DNA from: Natronohydrobacter thiooxidans
GTDB lineage: Bacteria > Pseudomonadota > Alphaproteobacteria > Rhodobacterales > Rhodobacteraceae
Direction of reading: 5' to 3'
Length of the DNA stretch: 64,000 nt
Assembly: GCF_001884735.1 (NCBI RefSeq)
Contig: NZ_MJAP01000013.1
Location: 124,001-188,000 of the forward strand
The position numbers and the translations under genes are program-made. Under the pieces are notes generated by a model. The model ran no database searches and was not told the DNA's origin. It was given only the letters and a program-made list of their open reading frames with translations. Positions 19,851 to 30,929 of the stretch are shown here, piece after piece; positions within the stretch are counted from its first letter, which is position 1; every line of letters starts with the position of its first letter.

Positions 19851-20995
19851 GACGGCAACCGGGCGCGATGGATATGCGCCGAATGGACCAGCCCGAATCC
19901 GACCATCAAGACCAGCATGGCCGACCCGCCGAAAGAGACCAGCGGCAGCGGCACGCCCACCACCGGCGCCAGCCCCATGACCATCGCCATATTCACGGCG
20001 AAATAGAGGAAGAAATTGCCGATCACCCCCATCACCAAGAGCGCTCCGAAACGGTTTGTCGTGCGCAGAGCGGTCAGCAGGCAGACGGCAATGATCATCA
20101 TATAGAGAAGCAGCAGCGACGAGGCGCCGACAAAGCCGAATTCCTCGGCCAATGTGGTGAAGATGAAATCGGTATGCTTTTCGGGCAGGAAGTTCAGCCG
20201 CGCCTGCGTGCCTTCCATGAAACCGCGCCCGGACCAGCCGCCCGAGCCCAGCGCGATCATCGACTGGTTGATGTGATAGCCTGCGCCCAACGGGTCAAGC
20301 GTCGGGTCCAGAAAGGCATCGATCCGGCGATACTGGTAATCCTTGAGCAACTGCCATTCGGTGCCGCGCGATTGCAGCACCGCCGTGACCAGACCCGCCG
20401 CAGAGCCGATCAGGGCGGCGAAATAGCCCCAATGGACGCCGGCCGCGAAGATCACCACGCCGCCGCCCGCGGCAATCAGCATGGCGGTGCCCAGATCGGG
20501 CTGGCGCAGCACCAGTAACGTCGGCACCAGAGCGATCAGCGCCGCGATGACCACATGCACAGGATGCGAGATCTTCTTCATGTCGATCCAGTCGTAATAG
20601 GCCGCAAGCGCCAGGATCGTGGTGATTTTCGCCAGTTCCGACGGTTGCAGGCGCATGGGACCAATCACCAGCCAGCGTTTTGCCCCCATGCCGACCGAGC
20701 CGAAGAACTCGACCCCCAGCAGCAGCAGGATCGTCACGCCATAAGCCACCCCCGCAATCGAGCGCCAGAACCACAGCGGCGTGAAGGCCACTATGAGCAT
20801 GCATAACAGACCGATGCCAAAGCGCTTGATCTGCGGCTCGGCCCAGGGCGTCAGGCTGCCGCCCGCCACGGAATAGAGCATCACGAAGCCGTATCCCGCC
20901 ACCATGATCAGAAGCGCGATCAGCGGCCAGTTCAGATAGAGCACCTTGCGCAGCCCCGAGGGCATCTGGCGGGTGTTATACTCAAGATAACTCAT
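19847..20995 (-). CDS. rodA: Rod-shape peptidoglycan polymerase RodA (SEDS)
   Basis: SEDS-family peptidoglycan glycosyltransferase of 382 residues with about ten TM segments; polymerises lipid II during side-wall growth together with PBP2. Family signatures: GFVMLYSVAGG, LQPSELAKITTILALA, RQPDLGTAMLIAAGG, FLPEKHTDFIFTTLAEEFGF and VNMAMVMGLAPVVGVPLPLVSFGGSAML. It overlaps mrdA and ghrA by 4 nt each. Confidence 0.97.
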   Translation of the reverse strand: MSYLEYNTRQMPSGLRKVLYLNWPLIALLIMVAGYGFVMLYSVAGGSLTPWAEPQIKRFGIGLLCMLIVAFTPLWFWRSIAGVAYGVTILLLLGVEFFGSVGMGAKRWLVIGPMRLQPSELAKITTILALAAYYDWIDMKKISHPVHVVIAALIALVPTLLVLRQPDLGTAMLIAAGGGVVIFAAGVHWGYFAALIGSAAGLVTAVLQSRGTEWQLLKDYQYRRIDAFLDPTLDPLGAGYHINQSMIALGSGGWSGRGFMEGTQARLNFLPEKHTDFIFTTLAEEFGFVGASSLLLLYMMIIAVCLLTALRTTNRFGALLVMGVIGNFFLYFAVNMAMVMGLAPVVGVPLPLVSFGGSAMLVLMVGFGLVHSAHIHRARLPS

Positions 20996-22929
20996 GCCCG
21001 GCTGAGCCTCAGATCTTCGGGGCGGCGCAGGCGCTCATGCATCTCGTCCTGTTCATACTGGATCCGGTTGCGTTGCGGGGCCGGATAGGCCGAGAGCGGC
21101 GGCAGCGCGTCATTCAGCGCCGCGAGGGTGATATCGCGTCCGATAGGCGCAGCAGCAGAAGAACCGCCGCCGCCATGTTCCACGACCACCGAAACCGCGA
21201 TACGCGGAGCGTCATGCGGGGCGTAATTCACGAACAGCGCGTGGTTGCGCCGGTTCCAGGGCAGTTGCTCCTGTCGGCGCACGCCCGCCTCGCGCTCGGC
21301 GCGGGTGATCGAGAAAACCTGAGAGGTGCCGGTCTTGCCCGCCATCAACTGCCCGTCCGCGACAATGCGCGAGGAATAGGCTGTGCCGCGCCGATCATTG
21401 ACGGTCTGGTCCATGCCCTGACGGATCATGCGCAACCACTCCGGGCGCAGATCAAGGCTGGCCAATTCGCGTTCGCTCCGCTCCAGCGGATCGCGCACCA
21501 GCCGCGGCAGCACTGCGCTGTTGGTGGCCAGACGCGCGGTCATCACCGCCAGTTGGAGAGGTGTCGTCAGCACGAAACCCTGCCCGATCGAGGCATTGAC
21601 CGTATCGCCGATGCGCCATTCGGCATTGCGATTGTTGCGTTTCCATTCCCGCGTCGGGTTCAGACCCCCCGCGACCGAGGTGATGGGCAGATCATAGCGC
21701 ATCCCAAGGCCCAGCCGGGTGGACATTTCATTGATCTTGTCGATCCCGCAGCGCTGCGACATCTCGTAGAAATAGACGTCACAACTCTCCGCCAGCGCCG
21801 AGACCAGCCCGACGCGCCCATGCCCGCCGCGTTTCCAGCAATGGAACCGGTTGCCGGACACGTCCATATGGCCGGGGCAGAATACGGTTTCCTGCCCATT
21901 GGTGACACCGGCCTCCAATGCGGCCAGCGCGGTCACCATCTTGAAGGTCGAGCCGGGCGGATACATGCCCTGCACAGTCTTGTTAACCAGCGGGCGGTAG
22001 TCATTGTTCAGAAGTTCATTGAAATTCGTGCTGGAGATCCCGCGCACGAAGAGGTTCGGATCGAAACTCGGACCCGAGGCCAGCGCCAGAATATCGCCAT
22101 TCTTCACATCCATCACCACGGCAGCCGCACTATGGCCATGCAGCCGCTCCAGCGCGTAATTCTGCAGCCGCGCGTCAATCGTCAGATGCACATTCGCGCC
22201 GGGCGTGCCCTCCACCCGGTCCAGCTCGCGCATGACGCGGCCCACGGAATTGACCTCGACCCGCTGCGAGCCCGCGCGCCCGCGCAGCCGGTCCTCGGCC
22301 ATGCGCTCGACCCCGCTCTTGCCGATCTGGAAGCGCGGGATGAAGAGCACCGGATCGGGGCTTTCCAGCGCCTCCAGATCGCGTTCCGAGACCGGGCCGA
22401 CATAGCCCACGACATGGGCGGTATCCTCGCGCAGCGGATAGGCGCGCGACATGCCCATTTCCGGCGTGACACCGGGCAGGGCAGGGGCATTGGCTGCAAC
22501 CCGGCTGATTTCTTCCCAACTCAGCCGCTCGGCCACCGTCACCGGCACGAAAGGACGGTTGCGCAGCATGTCGCGCCTTGCGCGCTCGATATCTTCCTCG
22601 CTCAGCGGGATCAGTCGGGCCAGACGGCTCAGGACCAGATCAATATCGCCCGCATCGTCACGCTTGATCACGACGCGGTAATTCTGCTCGTTTCCCGCCA
22701 GAATCACGCCATTGCGGTCCAGAATCAGCCCCCGAATGGGCGGCAGCAGGCGCAGGTTGATACGGTTTTCCTCGGCCAGCAGCCGGAACTGCTCGGACTG
22801 GTTCAGCTGCATGTCGCGCAGCCGCCACAAGAGCGTGCCCGCAAAGCCAAGCTGCACAGCCCCGAGCAGCAGCGCACGACGGCTGATCGTGCGGCGGCTG
22901 AGTTCCTTGTCACGATCCGAGCGTTTCAC
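20992..22929 (-). CDS. mrdA: Penicillin-binding protein 2 (elongasome transpeptidase)
   Basis: Class B PBP of 645 residues: an N-terminal TM helix (LLLGAVQLGFAGTLLWRL), a dimerisation/pedestal domain, and a transpeptidase domain. Catalytic motifs: SxxK as PPGSTFKMVTALAAL, SxD/N as AESCDVYFYEM, KTG as MAGKTGTSQV. Cross-links side-wall peptidoglycan made by RodA. The stop overlaps rodA and the start overlaps mreD by 4 nt. Its acidic/basic C-terminal tail (RNRIQYEQDEMHERLRRPEDL) is unremarkable. Confidence 0.97.
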   Translation of the reverse strand: MKRSDRDKELSRRTISRRALLLGAVQLGFAGTLLWRLRDMQLNQSEQFRLLAEENRINLRLLPPIRGLILDRNGVILAGNEQNYRVVIKRDDAGDIDLVLSRLARLIPLSEEDIERARRDMLRNRPFVPVTVAERLSWEEISRVAANAPALPGVTPEMGMSRAYPLREDTAHVVGYVGPVSERDLEALESPDPVLFIPRFQIGKSGVERMAEDRLRGRAGSQRVEVNSVGRVMRELDRVEGTPGANVHLTIDARLQNYALERLHGHSAAAVVMDVKNGDILALASGPSFDPNLFVRGISSTNFNELLNNDYRPLVNKTVQGMYPPGSTFKMVTALAALEAGVTNGQETVFCPGHMDVSGNRFHCWKRGGHGRVGLVSALAESCDVYFYEMSQRCGIDKINEMSTRLGLGMRYDLPITSVAGGLNPTREWKRNNRNAEWRIGDTVNASIGQGFVLTTPLQLAVMTARLATNSAVLPRLVRDPLERSERELASLDLRPEWLRMIRQGMDQTVNDRRGTAYSSRIVADGQLMAGKTGTSQVFSITRAEREAGVRRQEQLPWNRRNHALFVNYAPHDAPRIAVSVVVEHGGGGSSAAAPIGRDITLAALNDALPPLSAYPAPQRNRIQYEQDEMHERLRRPEDLRLSRA

Positions 22930-23522
22930 AGTTTCTGCCCCAATGCATCCACTTCGCCCGTGGCCGGTTTGCGCAGGCCAAAGACGAAATGTGATATCGC
23001 CACCACCACCGGGTAGGCCAGTACAGTGCCGAGGAAATGCGCAAAGCTCAAGCCAAGCGGTTCCAGCGGCATGATCACAATCGCGAGCACAGCGCGATTT
23101 GCCAGATACATGACCAGCATCAACCCCGCGACCAGTGCATATTCATGCAAGAACCCATAGCCCCGGAACTGGTCCGAGCGGCGGCGCAGAAATTCACTGC
23201 CCATCAGCACGATCAGCGCCCACAGACCGGGGGGGCGCAAAAGCAGGATATCTTCGATAAAGAAATACCCCGCGATGATCGGCGCGGGCAGCAGATCAGG
23301 CCGCCGCAGCACCCAGGCCAGCGTCAGACAGAGCAGCAGATCCGGCAGCGGCAGGCTCCAGCCCCGCGCATCGTCGTAATCGACGAGCGCCGCGCCCTCG
23401 ATCATGCCGAAATCCGCACCATAGCCGCCCAGCGGCAGGAAGCGGTAGAACATCAGCCCAGCCGCCAGCGCCAGAAACAGCGCCACATAGATCAGGCGCT
23501 TGGTCTGGCGCCGCTCAACCAT
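22926..23522 (-). CDS. mreD: Rod shape-determining protein MreD
   Basis: Inner-membrane elongasome component of 198 residues with about five TM segments, divergent as usual for this family but identified by position between mreC and mrdA and by the hydrophobic pattern (LPDLLLCLTLAWVLRRPDLLPAPIIAGYFFIEDILLLRPPGLWALIVLMGSEFLRR). The start at MVERRQTKR (23522) is chosen because it overlaps mreC by 8 nt; a longer in-frame start would overlap by 60 nt. Confidence 0.9.
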   Translation of the reverse strand: MVERRQTKRLIYVALFLALAAGLMFYRFLPLGGYGADFGMIEGAALVDYDDARGWSLPLPDLLLCLTLAWVLRRPDLLPAPIIAGYFFIEDILLLRPPGLWALIVLMGSEFLRRRSDQFRGYGFLHEYALVAGLMLVMYLANRAVLAIVIMPLEPLGLSFAHFLGTVLAYPVVVAISHFVFGLRKPATGEVDALGQKL

Positions 23523-24441
23523 CGCCCGTGCCCTCCGGGGCCACCGGCTCCGCTGACTCCAGGACCGGTTCGTCACCGGGCGCGATCAGACTGCCCGTAT
23601 CGGTGATCCGCTCGACAGGGCGCGAGCGCAGCACCCGCAGGAACTCCAGCCTTCCGTAATCGGCGGCGATCCGCACCCGCAAGCGCCGGTCGCGCGTGAT
23701 CACCACCTCGCCCACCAGCAGCCCCGCCGGAAACACCCCGCCATCATCCGAACTGATCACCCGGTCGCCGGGGCGCAGATCATCCGGGGCCTCGACAAAT
23801 TCCAGCACCGGATAGGCGGAATTATCCCCGATCAGCATGGCGCGCTGGCCAGAGGGCTGCACGATCACCGGCACGGCGCTCGCGGTATCGGTCAGCAACA
23901 CCACCCGCGCCGTGCGCTGCCCGACACCCGCGATGCGTCCGGCCAGCCCCAGCCCGTCCATGACGGCCCAACCATCCTGCACCCCGTCGCGCGCGCCCAC
24001 ATTCAGCAGGACCGATTTGCGAAACGGCGAGCCACTATCGGCCATCACCACGCCCGTCACATGCGTCAGTTGCGGATCCAGCCGCACATGATTGAGATCC
24101 AGAAGCTGCGCATTCCGCTGTTCAAGCTGCAGGGCCGCCTCGCGCCAGGCCCGCATCTGCTGCAATTCGCGGCGCAATTCCTGATTCTGCTCGACGATGC
24201 GCGCATAGGAGCGGAAATCCTCGGTCAGCACGGCAAGCCGCGTCACGGGCTTCATCGCCCAGTCGAAAGAGGGCACCACCCGGTCGATCACTGCCATGCG
24301 GAACTGCTCGACGCGCGGGCTGTCGATGCGCCAGATCAGGAAGGTCAGCGCCAGCAGGACCGCGATCACGCCCACCAGCACACGCCGCAGCGGGCGGATG
24401 AAATCCTGATCGTATTTGCGATCTTCGGCCAAAACTGCCAC
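23515..24441 (-). CDS. mreC: Rod shape-determining protein MreC
   Basis: Periplasmic elongasome organiser of 308 residues. N-terminal TM helix (VLVGVIAVLLALTFLIW), then a coiled coil (IVEQNQELRRELQQMRAWREAALQLEQRNAQLLDLN), then the beta-barrel domain typical of MreC (VTGVVMADSGSPFRKSVLLNVGARDGVQDGWAVMDGLGLAGRI). The C-terminal tail is Pro/Glu-rich. Lies 16 nt after mreB and overlaps mreD. Confidence 0.96.
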   Translation of the reverse strand: MAVLAEDRKYDQDFIRPLRRVLVGVIAVLLALTFLIWRIDSPRVEQFRMAVIDRVVPSFDWAMKPVTRLAVLTEDFRSYARIVEQNQELRRELQQMRAWREAALQLEQRNAQLLDLNHVRLDPQLTHVTGVVMADSGSPFRKSVLLNVGARDGVQDGWAVMDGLGLAGRIAGVGQRTARVVLLTDTASAVPVIVQPSGQRAMLIGDNSAYPVLEFVEAPDDLRPGDRVISSDDGGVFPAGLLVGEVVITRDRRLRVRIAADYGRLEFLRVLRSRPVERITDTGSLIAPGDEPVLESAEPVAPEGTGDG

Positions 24442-24457
24442 CCAGTCGCGTTATGCG

Positions 24458-25587
<1,130 letters not shown>

Positions 25588-25762
25588 GGGGGGGCAGCAT
25601 GCAGATCGGCGGGAAGTGGCGTGTCGCGCACGATACTGTGACCCACAGATCCTTCGCCGGCGCCGGTGGCCGCTCTCCACTTGCCTTGACCGCCTGCCCG
25701 CGATCATATGCGACCGGGCGCCCAGGATTGCGGGCGGGCAGCCAACAGAGAAGGAGACAGAT

Positions 25763-26656
25763 ATGCGCATCTTGTTCACAGGCGGCAGCGGCAAGGCAGG
25801 GCGGCATGTCATCCCGGTCCTTCTCGCGCAGGGCCACAGGGTGCTGAATGTCGATCTTGCGCCGCTTGATCTGCCGGGCGTGGACAATCGCATCGCCGAT
25901 ATCACCGATGCAGGCCAGATGTTTGATGTGATGGCAAGCTATGCGGGCTTTGACGAACTCGACCCCGGAACCGGCATGCCGCGTTTCGATGCCGTGGTGC
26001 ATTTTGCCGCTGTCCCGCGCATCCTGCTCAAGAGCGATAATGAGTGTTTTCGCGTCAATACGCTTGGCACCTATAACGTCATCGACGCCGCGGTGAAATT
26101 CGGTCTGCGCAAGATCATCTTCGCCTCATCCGAAACCACCTATGGCGTCTGTTTCGCCGATGGCACCCGCAAGCCCGACTATCTGCCGATGGACGAGGGT
26201 CACCCGACCGAGCCCGAAGACAGCTACGCCATGTCCAAGGTGGTCAATGAAGTGACCGCACGCGCCTTCCAGCGCCGCAGCGGGGCGGATATTTACGGGC
26301 TGCGCATTAACAATGTCATAGAACCCCATGAATATGCGCGCGATTTCCCCGCCTATGTTGCCAATCCGGGCCTGCGGCGGCGCAATATCTTCGCCTATAT
26401 CGACGCGCGCGATCTGGGGCAGATGGTCGGGCGCTGCCTGCAGACCGATGGGCTGGGCTATCAGATCTTCAATGTCGCCAATGACGATCATTCCGTAGAC
26501 CGCAGCACCGCTGATCTGATCACTGAGTATTATGCAGATGTGCCGGTCCGGTCCGAGATGGGCCCGCGCGAAACCTTCTACAGCAATGCCAAGGCCAAAC
26601 GCCTGCTCGGTTTCGCGCCGCAACATGACTGGCGCACGGAACTCGCCAAGGCATAA
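25763..26656 (+). CDS. NAD-dependent epimerase/dehydratase family protein (extended SDR)
   Basis: Extended short-chain dehydrogenase of 297 residues, close to UDP-glucose 4-epimerase-like or sugar-acid dehydrogenase SDRs. Rossmann motif RILFTGGSGKAGRHVIPVL (TGxxGxxG), DAVVHFAAVPR, active site S...YxxxK as FASSETTYG and DSYAMSKVVNE. The exact substrate is not predictable. The start at 25763 has AAGGAG 8 nt upstream. Preceding sequence is the mreB upstream region; convergent with leuA. Confidence 0.88.
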   Translation: MRILFTGGSGKAGRHVIPVLLAQGHRVLNVDLAPLDLPGVDNRIADITDAGQMFDVMASYAGFDELDPGTGMPRFDAVVHFAAVPRILLKSDNECFRVNTLGTYNVIDAAVKFGLRKIIFASSETTYGVCFADGTRKPDYLPMDEGHPTEPEDSYAMSKVVNEVTARAFQRRSGADIYGLRINNVIEPHEYARDFPAYVANPGLRRRNIFAYIDARDLGQMVGRCLQTDGLGYQIFNVANDDHSVDRSTADLITEYYADVPVRSEMGPRETFYSNAKAKRLLGFAPQHDWRTELAKA

Positions 26657-26664
26657 GCAGAACC

Positions 26665-26689
26665 GCGCCACGGGGATCGCCTGTGGCGC
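26665..26689. terminator. Hairpin between convergent genes
   Basis: Perfect 7-bp stem GCGCCAC / GTGGCGC with an 11-nt loop in the 43-nt gap between two converging genes. No clear T-run on either strand, so a bidirectional or Rho-assisted terminator is only likely. Confidence 0.4.
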
Positions 26690-26699
26690 AGAACCTGTC

Positions 26700-28265
26700 T
26701 CAGCTTGCCGAACTCATCAGCGCCGACAGGTTGCCGCGATGGCGGTGCAGCACCAGCCGGTTCAGCGCATTGACATAGGCCTTGGCCGAGGCCACCACCG
26801 TATCGGTGTCCGAAGACTGGCCGGAATAGACGATATCATCCAGTTTCAGCCGCACGCTGACCGTGGCCTGCGCATCGGTGCCTTCGGTCACGGCATGGAC
26901 CTGATAGAGTTCCAGCCGCGCGTCATGCGGGAACAGCATCCTGACCGCGTTGAAGGTCGCATCGACCGGCCCGTCCCCAGTGGCATCAATGAACTTCTCT
27001 TCGCCGCCCACCAGCATCGTCAGTTCCGCCTCCTGCGGCCCTTCGGTGCCGCAGATCACGCGCAGCTTGCGGATTTGCAGGTAGGATTCCTCATCCGCCG
27101 TGCTGGCCTCGGCCATCAGCGCGATCAGATCGTCGTCATAGACTTCCTTCTTGCGGTCGGCCAGCGCCTTGAACCGCACGAAGACATCCTTCAACTGGTT
27201 GTCGCCCAGTTCAAACCCCAGTTCCGAGAGTTTCGCGCGCAGCGCCGCCCGGCCTGAATGCTTGCCCATCACCAGATTGGTTGCGGCCAGCCCGATATCC
27301 TCGGGGCGCATGATCTCGAAGGTTTCCTTGTTCTTCAGCATCCCGTCCTGATGGATGCCCGATTCATGCGCAAAAGCATTCTTGCCCACGACCGCCTTGT
27401 TGAACTGCACCGGAAAGCCCGAGACCGCCGCGACCATGCGCGAGATGCCCATGATCTTGGTGGTGTCGATGCCCGTCCGATAGGGCAGGATGTCATTGCG
27501 CACCCGCAGGGCCATGACGACCTCTTCCAGCGCGGTATTGCCCGCGCGCTCGCCCAACCCGTTGATCGTGCATTCGATCTGGCGCGCACCGGCCTCGACC
27601 GCCGCCAGCGCATTGGCCGTGGCCATGCCCAGATCATTATGGCAATGCGTGGCGAAGATGATCTCATCCGCGCCGGGCACACGTTCCAGCAGCATCGCGA
27701 TCAGATCGGCGCTTTCGCGCGGATAGGTATAGCCCACCGTGTCGGGTATATTGATCGTCGTGGCCCCGGCCTTGATCGCGGTCTCGACCACACGGCACAG
27801 ATAGTCATGCTCGGTGCGGGTCGCATCCATCGGCGACCATTGCACATTGTCGCACAGATTGCGCGCATGGGTCACGGTGTCATGGATACGCGCGACCATC
27901 CCGTCCTGATCCAGCGCCGTGATCTCCCGGTGCAGCGGCGATGTGCCGATGAAGGTGTGAATGCGCGCACGGGGCGCATGTTTCACCGCTTCCCAGCAGC
28001 GGTCGATATCGGCGAAATTGGCCCGCGCCAGCCCGCAGATGACCGAATTGCGCGCATTCTTTGCAATCTCGCTGACCGCCTGAAAATCCCCTTCCGAGGC
28101 AATGGGAAACCCGGCCTCGATGATATCGACGCCCATGTCATCGAGCAGGCCCGCGATCTCCAGCTTCTCGGCATGGCTCATGGTCGCGCCGGGGCTTTGT
28201 TCGCCATCGCGCAAAGTGGTGTCGAAAATCAGGACTCGGTCCTGTTTGGCGGATGCGTCTGTCAT
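26700..28265 (-). CDS. leuA: 2-isopropylmalate synthase
   Basis: First committed step of leucine synthesis: acetyl-CoA plus 2-oxoisovalerate. 521 residues. TIM-barrel with metal site [12 protein letters not shown] and the HxH of [31 protein letters not shown]; linker; and a C-terminal LeuA regulatory domain (about 390-510) for leucine feedback. A leucine-rich leader peptide and a 10-bp hairpin lie directly upstream (28318-28409), implying attenuation as well as allosteric control. Confidence 0.97.
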   Translation of the reverse strand: MTDASAKQDRVLIFDTTLRDGEQSPGATMSHAEKLEIAGLLDDMGVDIIEAGFPIASEGDFQAVSEIAKNARNSVICGLARANFADIDRCWEAVKHAPRARIHTFIGTSPLHREITALDQDGMVARIHDTVTHARNLCDNVQWSPMDATRTEHDYLCRVVETAIKAGATTINIPDTVGYTYPRESADLIAMLLERVPGADEIIFATHCHNDLGMATANALAAVEAGARQIECTINGLGERAGNTALEEVVMALRVRNDILPYRTGIDTTKIMGISRMVAAVSGFPVQFNKAVVGKNAFAHESGIHQDGMLKNKETFEIMRPEDIGLAATNLVMGKHSGRAALRAKLSELGFELGDNQLKDVFVRFKALADRKKEVYDDDLIALMAEASTADEESYLQIRKLRVICGTEGPQEAELTMLVGGEEKFIDATGDGPVDATFNAVRMLFPHDARLELYQVHAVTEGTDAQATVSVRLKLDDIVYSGQSSDTDTVVASAKAYVNALNRLVLHRHRGNLSALMSSAS

Positions 28266-28317
28266 GGGATGTTCCTGTCTATCCTGTCTGTCTTGTCCGT
28301 TACGCGGGCGCTGGTCA

Positions 28318-28356
28318 CCTCTGAGCGGCGCGCCTGCAACAGGACACGCTCAGAGG
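28318..28356 (-). promoter_or_regulatory. Putative leuA attenuator hairpin
   Basis: Perfect 10-bp inverted repeat CCTCTGAGCG / CGCTCAGAGG (28318-28327 with 28347-28356), with 19 nt between. Its promoter-proximal arm covers the last codons and stop of the leader peptide, so ribosome position on the Leu codons would decide whether it forms. No U-run follows, so it may be an antiterminator or act with Rho or on translation. Confidence 0.6.
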
Positions 28357-28409
28357 CTGCTAAGAAGAAGCAGGCCGGGCAGCGGACGAAGGGCAACAGT
28401 CAGTCTCAT
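28350..28409 (-). CDS. leuL: leuA leader peptide (19 aa)
   Basis: Minus-strand mini-gene coding MRLTVALRPLPGLLLLSSL and a TGA stop. Seven of 19 codons are leucine, including four in a row (CTG CTT CTT CTT) just before the stop, the pattern of a leucine attenuator peptide. It lies 84 nt upstream of leuA. No Shine-Dalgarno precedes its ATG; instead a TATAAC -10 ends 7 nt before it, so the mRNA probably begins at or next to the ATG (leaderless), as reported for the alphaproteobacterial trpL leader. Confidence 0.75.
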   Translation of the reverse strand: MRLTVALRPLPGLLLLSSL

Positions 28410-28416
28410 GGGCGCC

Positions 28417-28445
28417 GTTATAGGCGGCGCTTGCGCTGTTGAAAA
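28417..28445 (-). promoter_or_regulatory. Predicted promoter of leuL-leuA
   Basis: Minus strand TTTTCA (28445-28440), 17-nt spacer, TATAAC (28422-28417). Expected transcription start is at or 1 nt before the leader ATG at 28409. Confidence 0.6.
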
Positions 28446-28551
28446 CCCCAAATCTCGGGCGGTAGGTTCCCGCGCGGGGCGCTCATGCTTGACTCCGCGC
28501 GCGCCCCCCCTCATGTAGCGCGCGACAGGTTTCGGGCAGGGAAAAGCACAG

Positions 28552-29340
28552 ATGAGCGCGATTGACAGCAAGAAAGACGGGCTTTGGGACAATATCAAGA
28601 CGATTGTCTATGCGCTTCTCATTGCGGGGCTGTTCCGGACATTGTTCTTTCAGCCCTTCTGGATTCCCTCAGGCTCGATGAAGGAGACCCTGCTGATCGG
28701 GGATTTCCTCTTCGTCAACAAGATGGCTTACGGCTATTCGCGCTATTCCTGCCCCTTCGCGATCTGCCCGATTGACGGGCGGCTCTTTGCCTCTGACCCC
28801 GAGCGCGGCGATATCGTCGTCTTCCGCCATCCCGGCACGGGCGCAGATTATATCAAGCGCCTGATCGGCCTGCCCGGCGACCGGGTGCAGATGCGCGAGG
28901 GCGTGCTCTATCTCAATGATGAAGAGGTGCCGCAGGAACCGGCCGGTGATTTCGTCGAGGTGTTCGAGCGTCAGGGCAGCGCCCGCCAGTTCCCGCGCTG
29001 CGAGAATGCGCCCGTGGGCGAGGGCGGCGATTGCCGCAAATCACGCGCCATCGAGACCCTGCCCAATGGTGTAAGCTATCCGGTCCTGAATATCGTGGAC
29101 AATGGCGCGGGCGACAACACGCCCGTATTCACCGTGCCCGAGGGGCATTTCTTCTTCATGGGCGACAATCGCGACAATTCGCTCGACTCGCGTATGCCGC
29201 GTCAGGTCGGCGGTGTCGGCATGGTGCCCTTCGACCATCTGATCGGACGTGCGCGCCATGTGGTCTTCTCGGCGCAAGGGCGTTCGCTCTTCTTCTTCTG
29301 GACATGGCGCGGGGATCGATTCTTCCAGAGGCTGCCGTGA
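28552..29340 (+). CDS. lepB: Signal peptidase I
   Basis: Membrane serine protease of 262 residues that removes signal peptides. N-terminal TM helix ([19 protein letters not shown]), nucleophile Ser in [11 protein letters not shown], catalytic Lys in [15 protein letters not shown], and the box [11 protein letters not shown]. First gene of a tight run lepB-rnc-DMT-era-DUF1491; the rnc GTG overlaps the stop by 4 nt. Confidence 0.97.
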   Translation: MSAIDSKKDGLWDNIKTIVYALLIAGLFRTLFFQPFWIPSGSMKETLLIGDFLFVNKMAYGYSRYSCPFAICPIDGRLFASDPERGDIVVFRHPGTGADYIKRLIGLPGDRVQMREGVLYLNDEEVPQEPAGDFVEVFERQGSARQFPRCENAPVGEGGDCRKSRAIETLPNGVSYPVLNIVDNGAGDNTPVFTVPEGHFFFMGDNRDNSLDSRMPRQVGGVGMVPFDHLIGRARHVVFSAQGRSLFFFWTWRGDRFFQRLP

Positions 29341-30023
29341 AACTCTCTGCCGATCTCATAGCCTTTGCCGCGCGGCTGGGGCATGATTTCAAGCGCCCGG
29401 AGCTTCTGCACCAGGCGCTGACGCATCCCTCCATGTCCTCGCCCTCGCGCCCCGACAACCAGCGGCTGGAATTTCTGGGCGACCGCGTGCTCGGGCTGGT
29501 GATGGCCGAGGCGCTGCTGCAGGCCGACAAATCCGCCTCTGAGGGCCAGCTTGCCCCGCGCTTCAATGCGCTTGTGCGCAAGGAAGCCTGCGCCGATGTG
29601 GCGCGCGCGCTGGACCTTGGGGCGGCGCTGAAACTCGGGCGTTCCGAGATGCTCTCGGGCGGGCGGCGCAAGGAAGCGATCCTGGGCGATGCGATGGAAG
29701 CGGTGATCGCGGCGGTCTATCTCGATGCCGGGTTTGACGCCGCCCGCGCCCTGATCCTGCGCCATTGGGGCAACCGCGTCACGCGGGTCGATGCCGATGC
29801 GCGCGATGCCAAGACCATGTTGCAGGAATGGGCGCAGGGGCGCGGGCTCGCGCTGCCGCTTTATGTCGAGATCGCCCGCACCGGCCCCGATCATGCGCCA
29901 AGCTTCACCATCGAGGTTCAGATCGCCACGGGCGAGAGCGCGACCGCCACAGCAGGCAGCAAGCGCGTGGCAGAGCAGGAAGCTGCCCGCGCGCTGCTCG
30001 CGCGTCTGGACAAGGCCGGATGA
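29337..30023 (+). CDS. rnc: Ribonuclease III
   Basis: Double-strand-specific endoribonuclease (rRNA processing), 228 residues. Signature [15 protein letters not shown] and the second catalytic acidic cluster [15 protein letters not shown]-terminal dsRNA-binding domain ([39 protein letters not shown]). Start is the GTG at 29337 that overlaps the lepB TGA (GTGA); longer in-frame starts would lie inside lepB. The lepB-rnc-era order is widely conserved. Confidence 0.97.
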   Translation: MKLSADLIAFAARLGHDFKRPELLHQALTHPSMSSPSRPDNQRLEFLGDRVLGLVMAEALLQADKSASEGQLAPRFNALVRKEACADVARALDLGAALKLGRSEMLSGGRRKEAILGDAMEAVIAAVYLDAGFDAARALILRHWGNRVTRVDADARDAKTMLQEWAQGRGLALPLYVEIARTGPDHAPSFTIEVQIATGESATATAGSKRVAEQEAARALLARLDKAG

Positions 30024-30907
30024 GCGACAACCTGCGCGGCGCGCTGTGGATGGTGCTGGCGATGCTGGGCTTTGCCGTCGAGGATGCGCTGTTCAAGACC
30101 GCGACCGGGGCAGGCTGGCTGACGCCGGGCATGGGAACGCTGCTGTTCGGGCTGATTGCGCTCGGCATTTCCGGCATAGCGGCAAAGCTGCAGGGCTGCC
30201 CGCTCTGGCACCCGGCCTATCTGCAACCCCGCCTGCTCGCGCGCACCGCGGCAGAGGTGATGGGGCGGCTCTTCTTCGCGCTCAGCCTGTTCTATAACAG
30301 CCTGACCGTGACCACGACCATCCTGCAGGCAACCCCGATCATCGTGACCCTTGGTGCCGTGTTCCTGCTCGGCGAACGCGCAGGGCCGCGCCGCTGGATC
30401 GCGATGGGGCTGGGGCTGGCGGGCGTCGTGCTGGTGTTGCGCCCGGTGCCCGCGCAATTCGAACCCACAGCGATCTTTGCCGTTCTGGGCATGCTCGGCT
30501 TTGCGTTGCGCGATCTGGCCACCCGCACCAGCCCGCCAGAGGTGCGCCCCGCGCAGCTTTCGCTGCTGGGCTTTGGGGTCGTCACCATTGCAGGTATTGT
30601 CCTGCTGATCGCGGAACCGGGGGCGCCGCGCCTTCCCGCACCGCCGGGGCTGGGATTCATGGCGCTGACCGCTATCGCGGGCGTGATCGCCTACACGGCG
30701 CTTACGCGCGCCATGCGCACGGGCGAAGTGTCTGCCGTTGCCCCCTTTCGCTACAGTCGTCTGGTCGCCGCGCTGGCCATTGCCATCCTTGTTTTCGGCG
30801 AGCGCCCGGATGCGGTGACATGGGCAGGTGCGGCGTTGATCGTGGGCGCAGGGCTCTATACGCTCTGGCGGGAGCGGTCGAAACCGGCTAAGTCCCAAGG
30901 CAAGTGA
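30020..30907 (+). CDS. EamA/DMT superfamily transporter
   Basis: Ten-TM-type drug/metabolite transporter of 295 residues with the two EamA repeats (residues about 1-140 and 150-290). Repeat ends are marked by [32 protein letters not shown] and [31 protein letters not shown]. Substrate unknown. It is wedged between rnc and era with a 4-nt overlap to rnc, breaking the usual rnc-era adjacency. Confidence 0.92.
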   Translation: MSDNLRGALWMVLAMLGFAVEDALFKTATGAGWLTPGMGTLLFGLIALGISGIAAKLQGCPLWHPAYLQPRLLARTAAEVMGRLFFALSLFYNSLTVTTTILQATPIIVTLGAVFLLGERAGPRRWIAMGLGLAGVVLVLRPVPAQFEPTAIFAVLGMLGFALRDLATRTSPPEVRPAQLSLLGFGVVTIAGIVLLIAEPGAPRLPAPPGLGFMALTAIAGVIAYTALTRAMRTGEVSAVAPFRYSRLVAALAIAILVFGERPDAVTWAGAALIVGAGLYTLWRERSKPAKSQGK

Positions 30908-30929
30908 AGCACAAAGGCAGACGTAAGAG

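Noticed and set aside
21037..23016. Plus-strand open frame of 659 codons
   Set aside because: Antisense to mrdA, which has all catalytic motifs; a GC-bias artefact.
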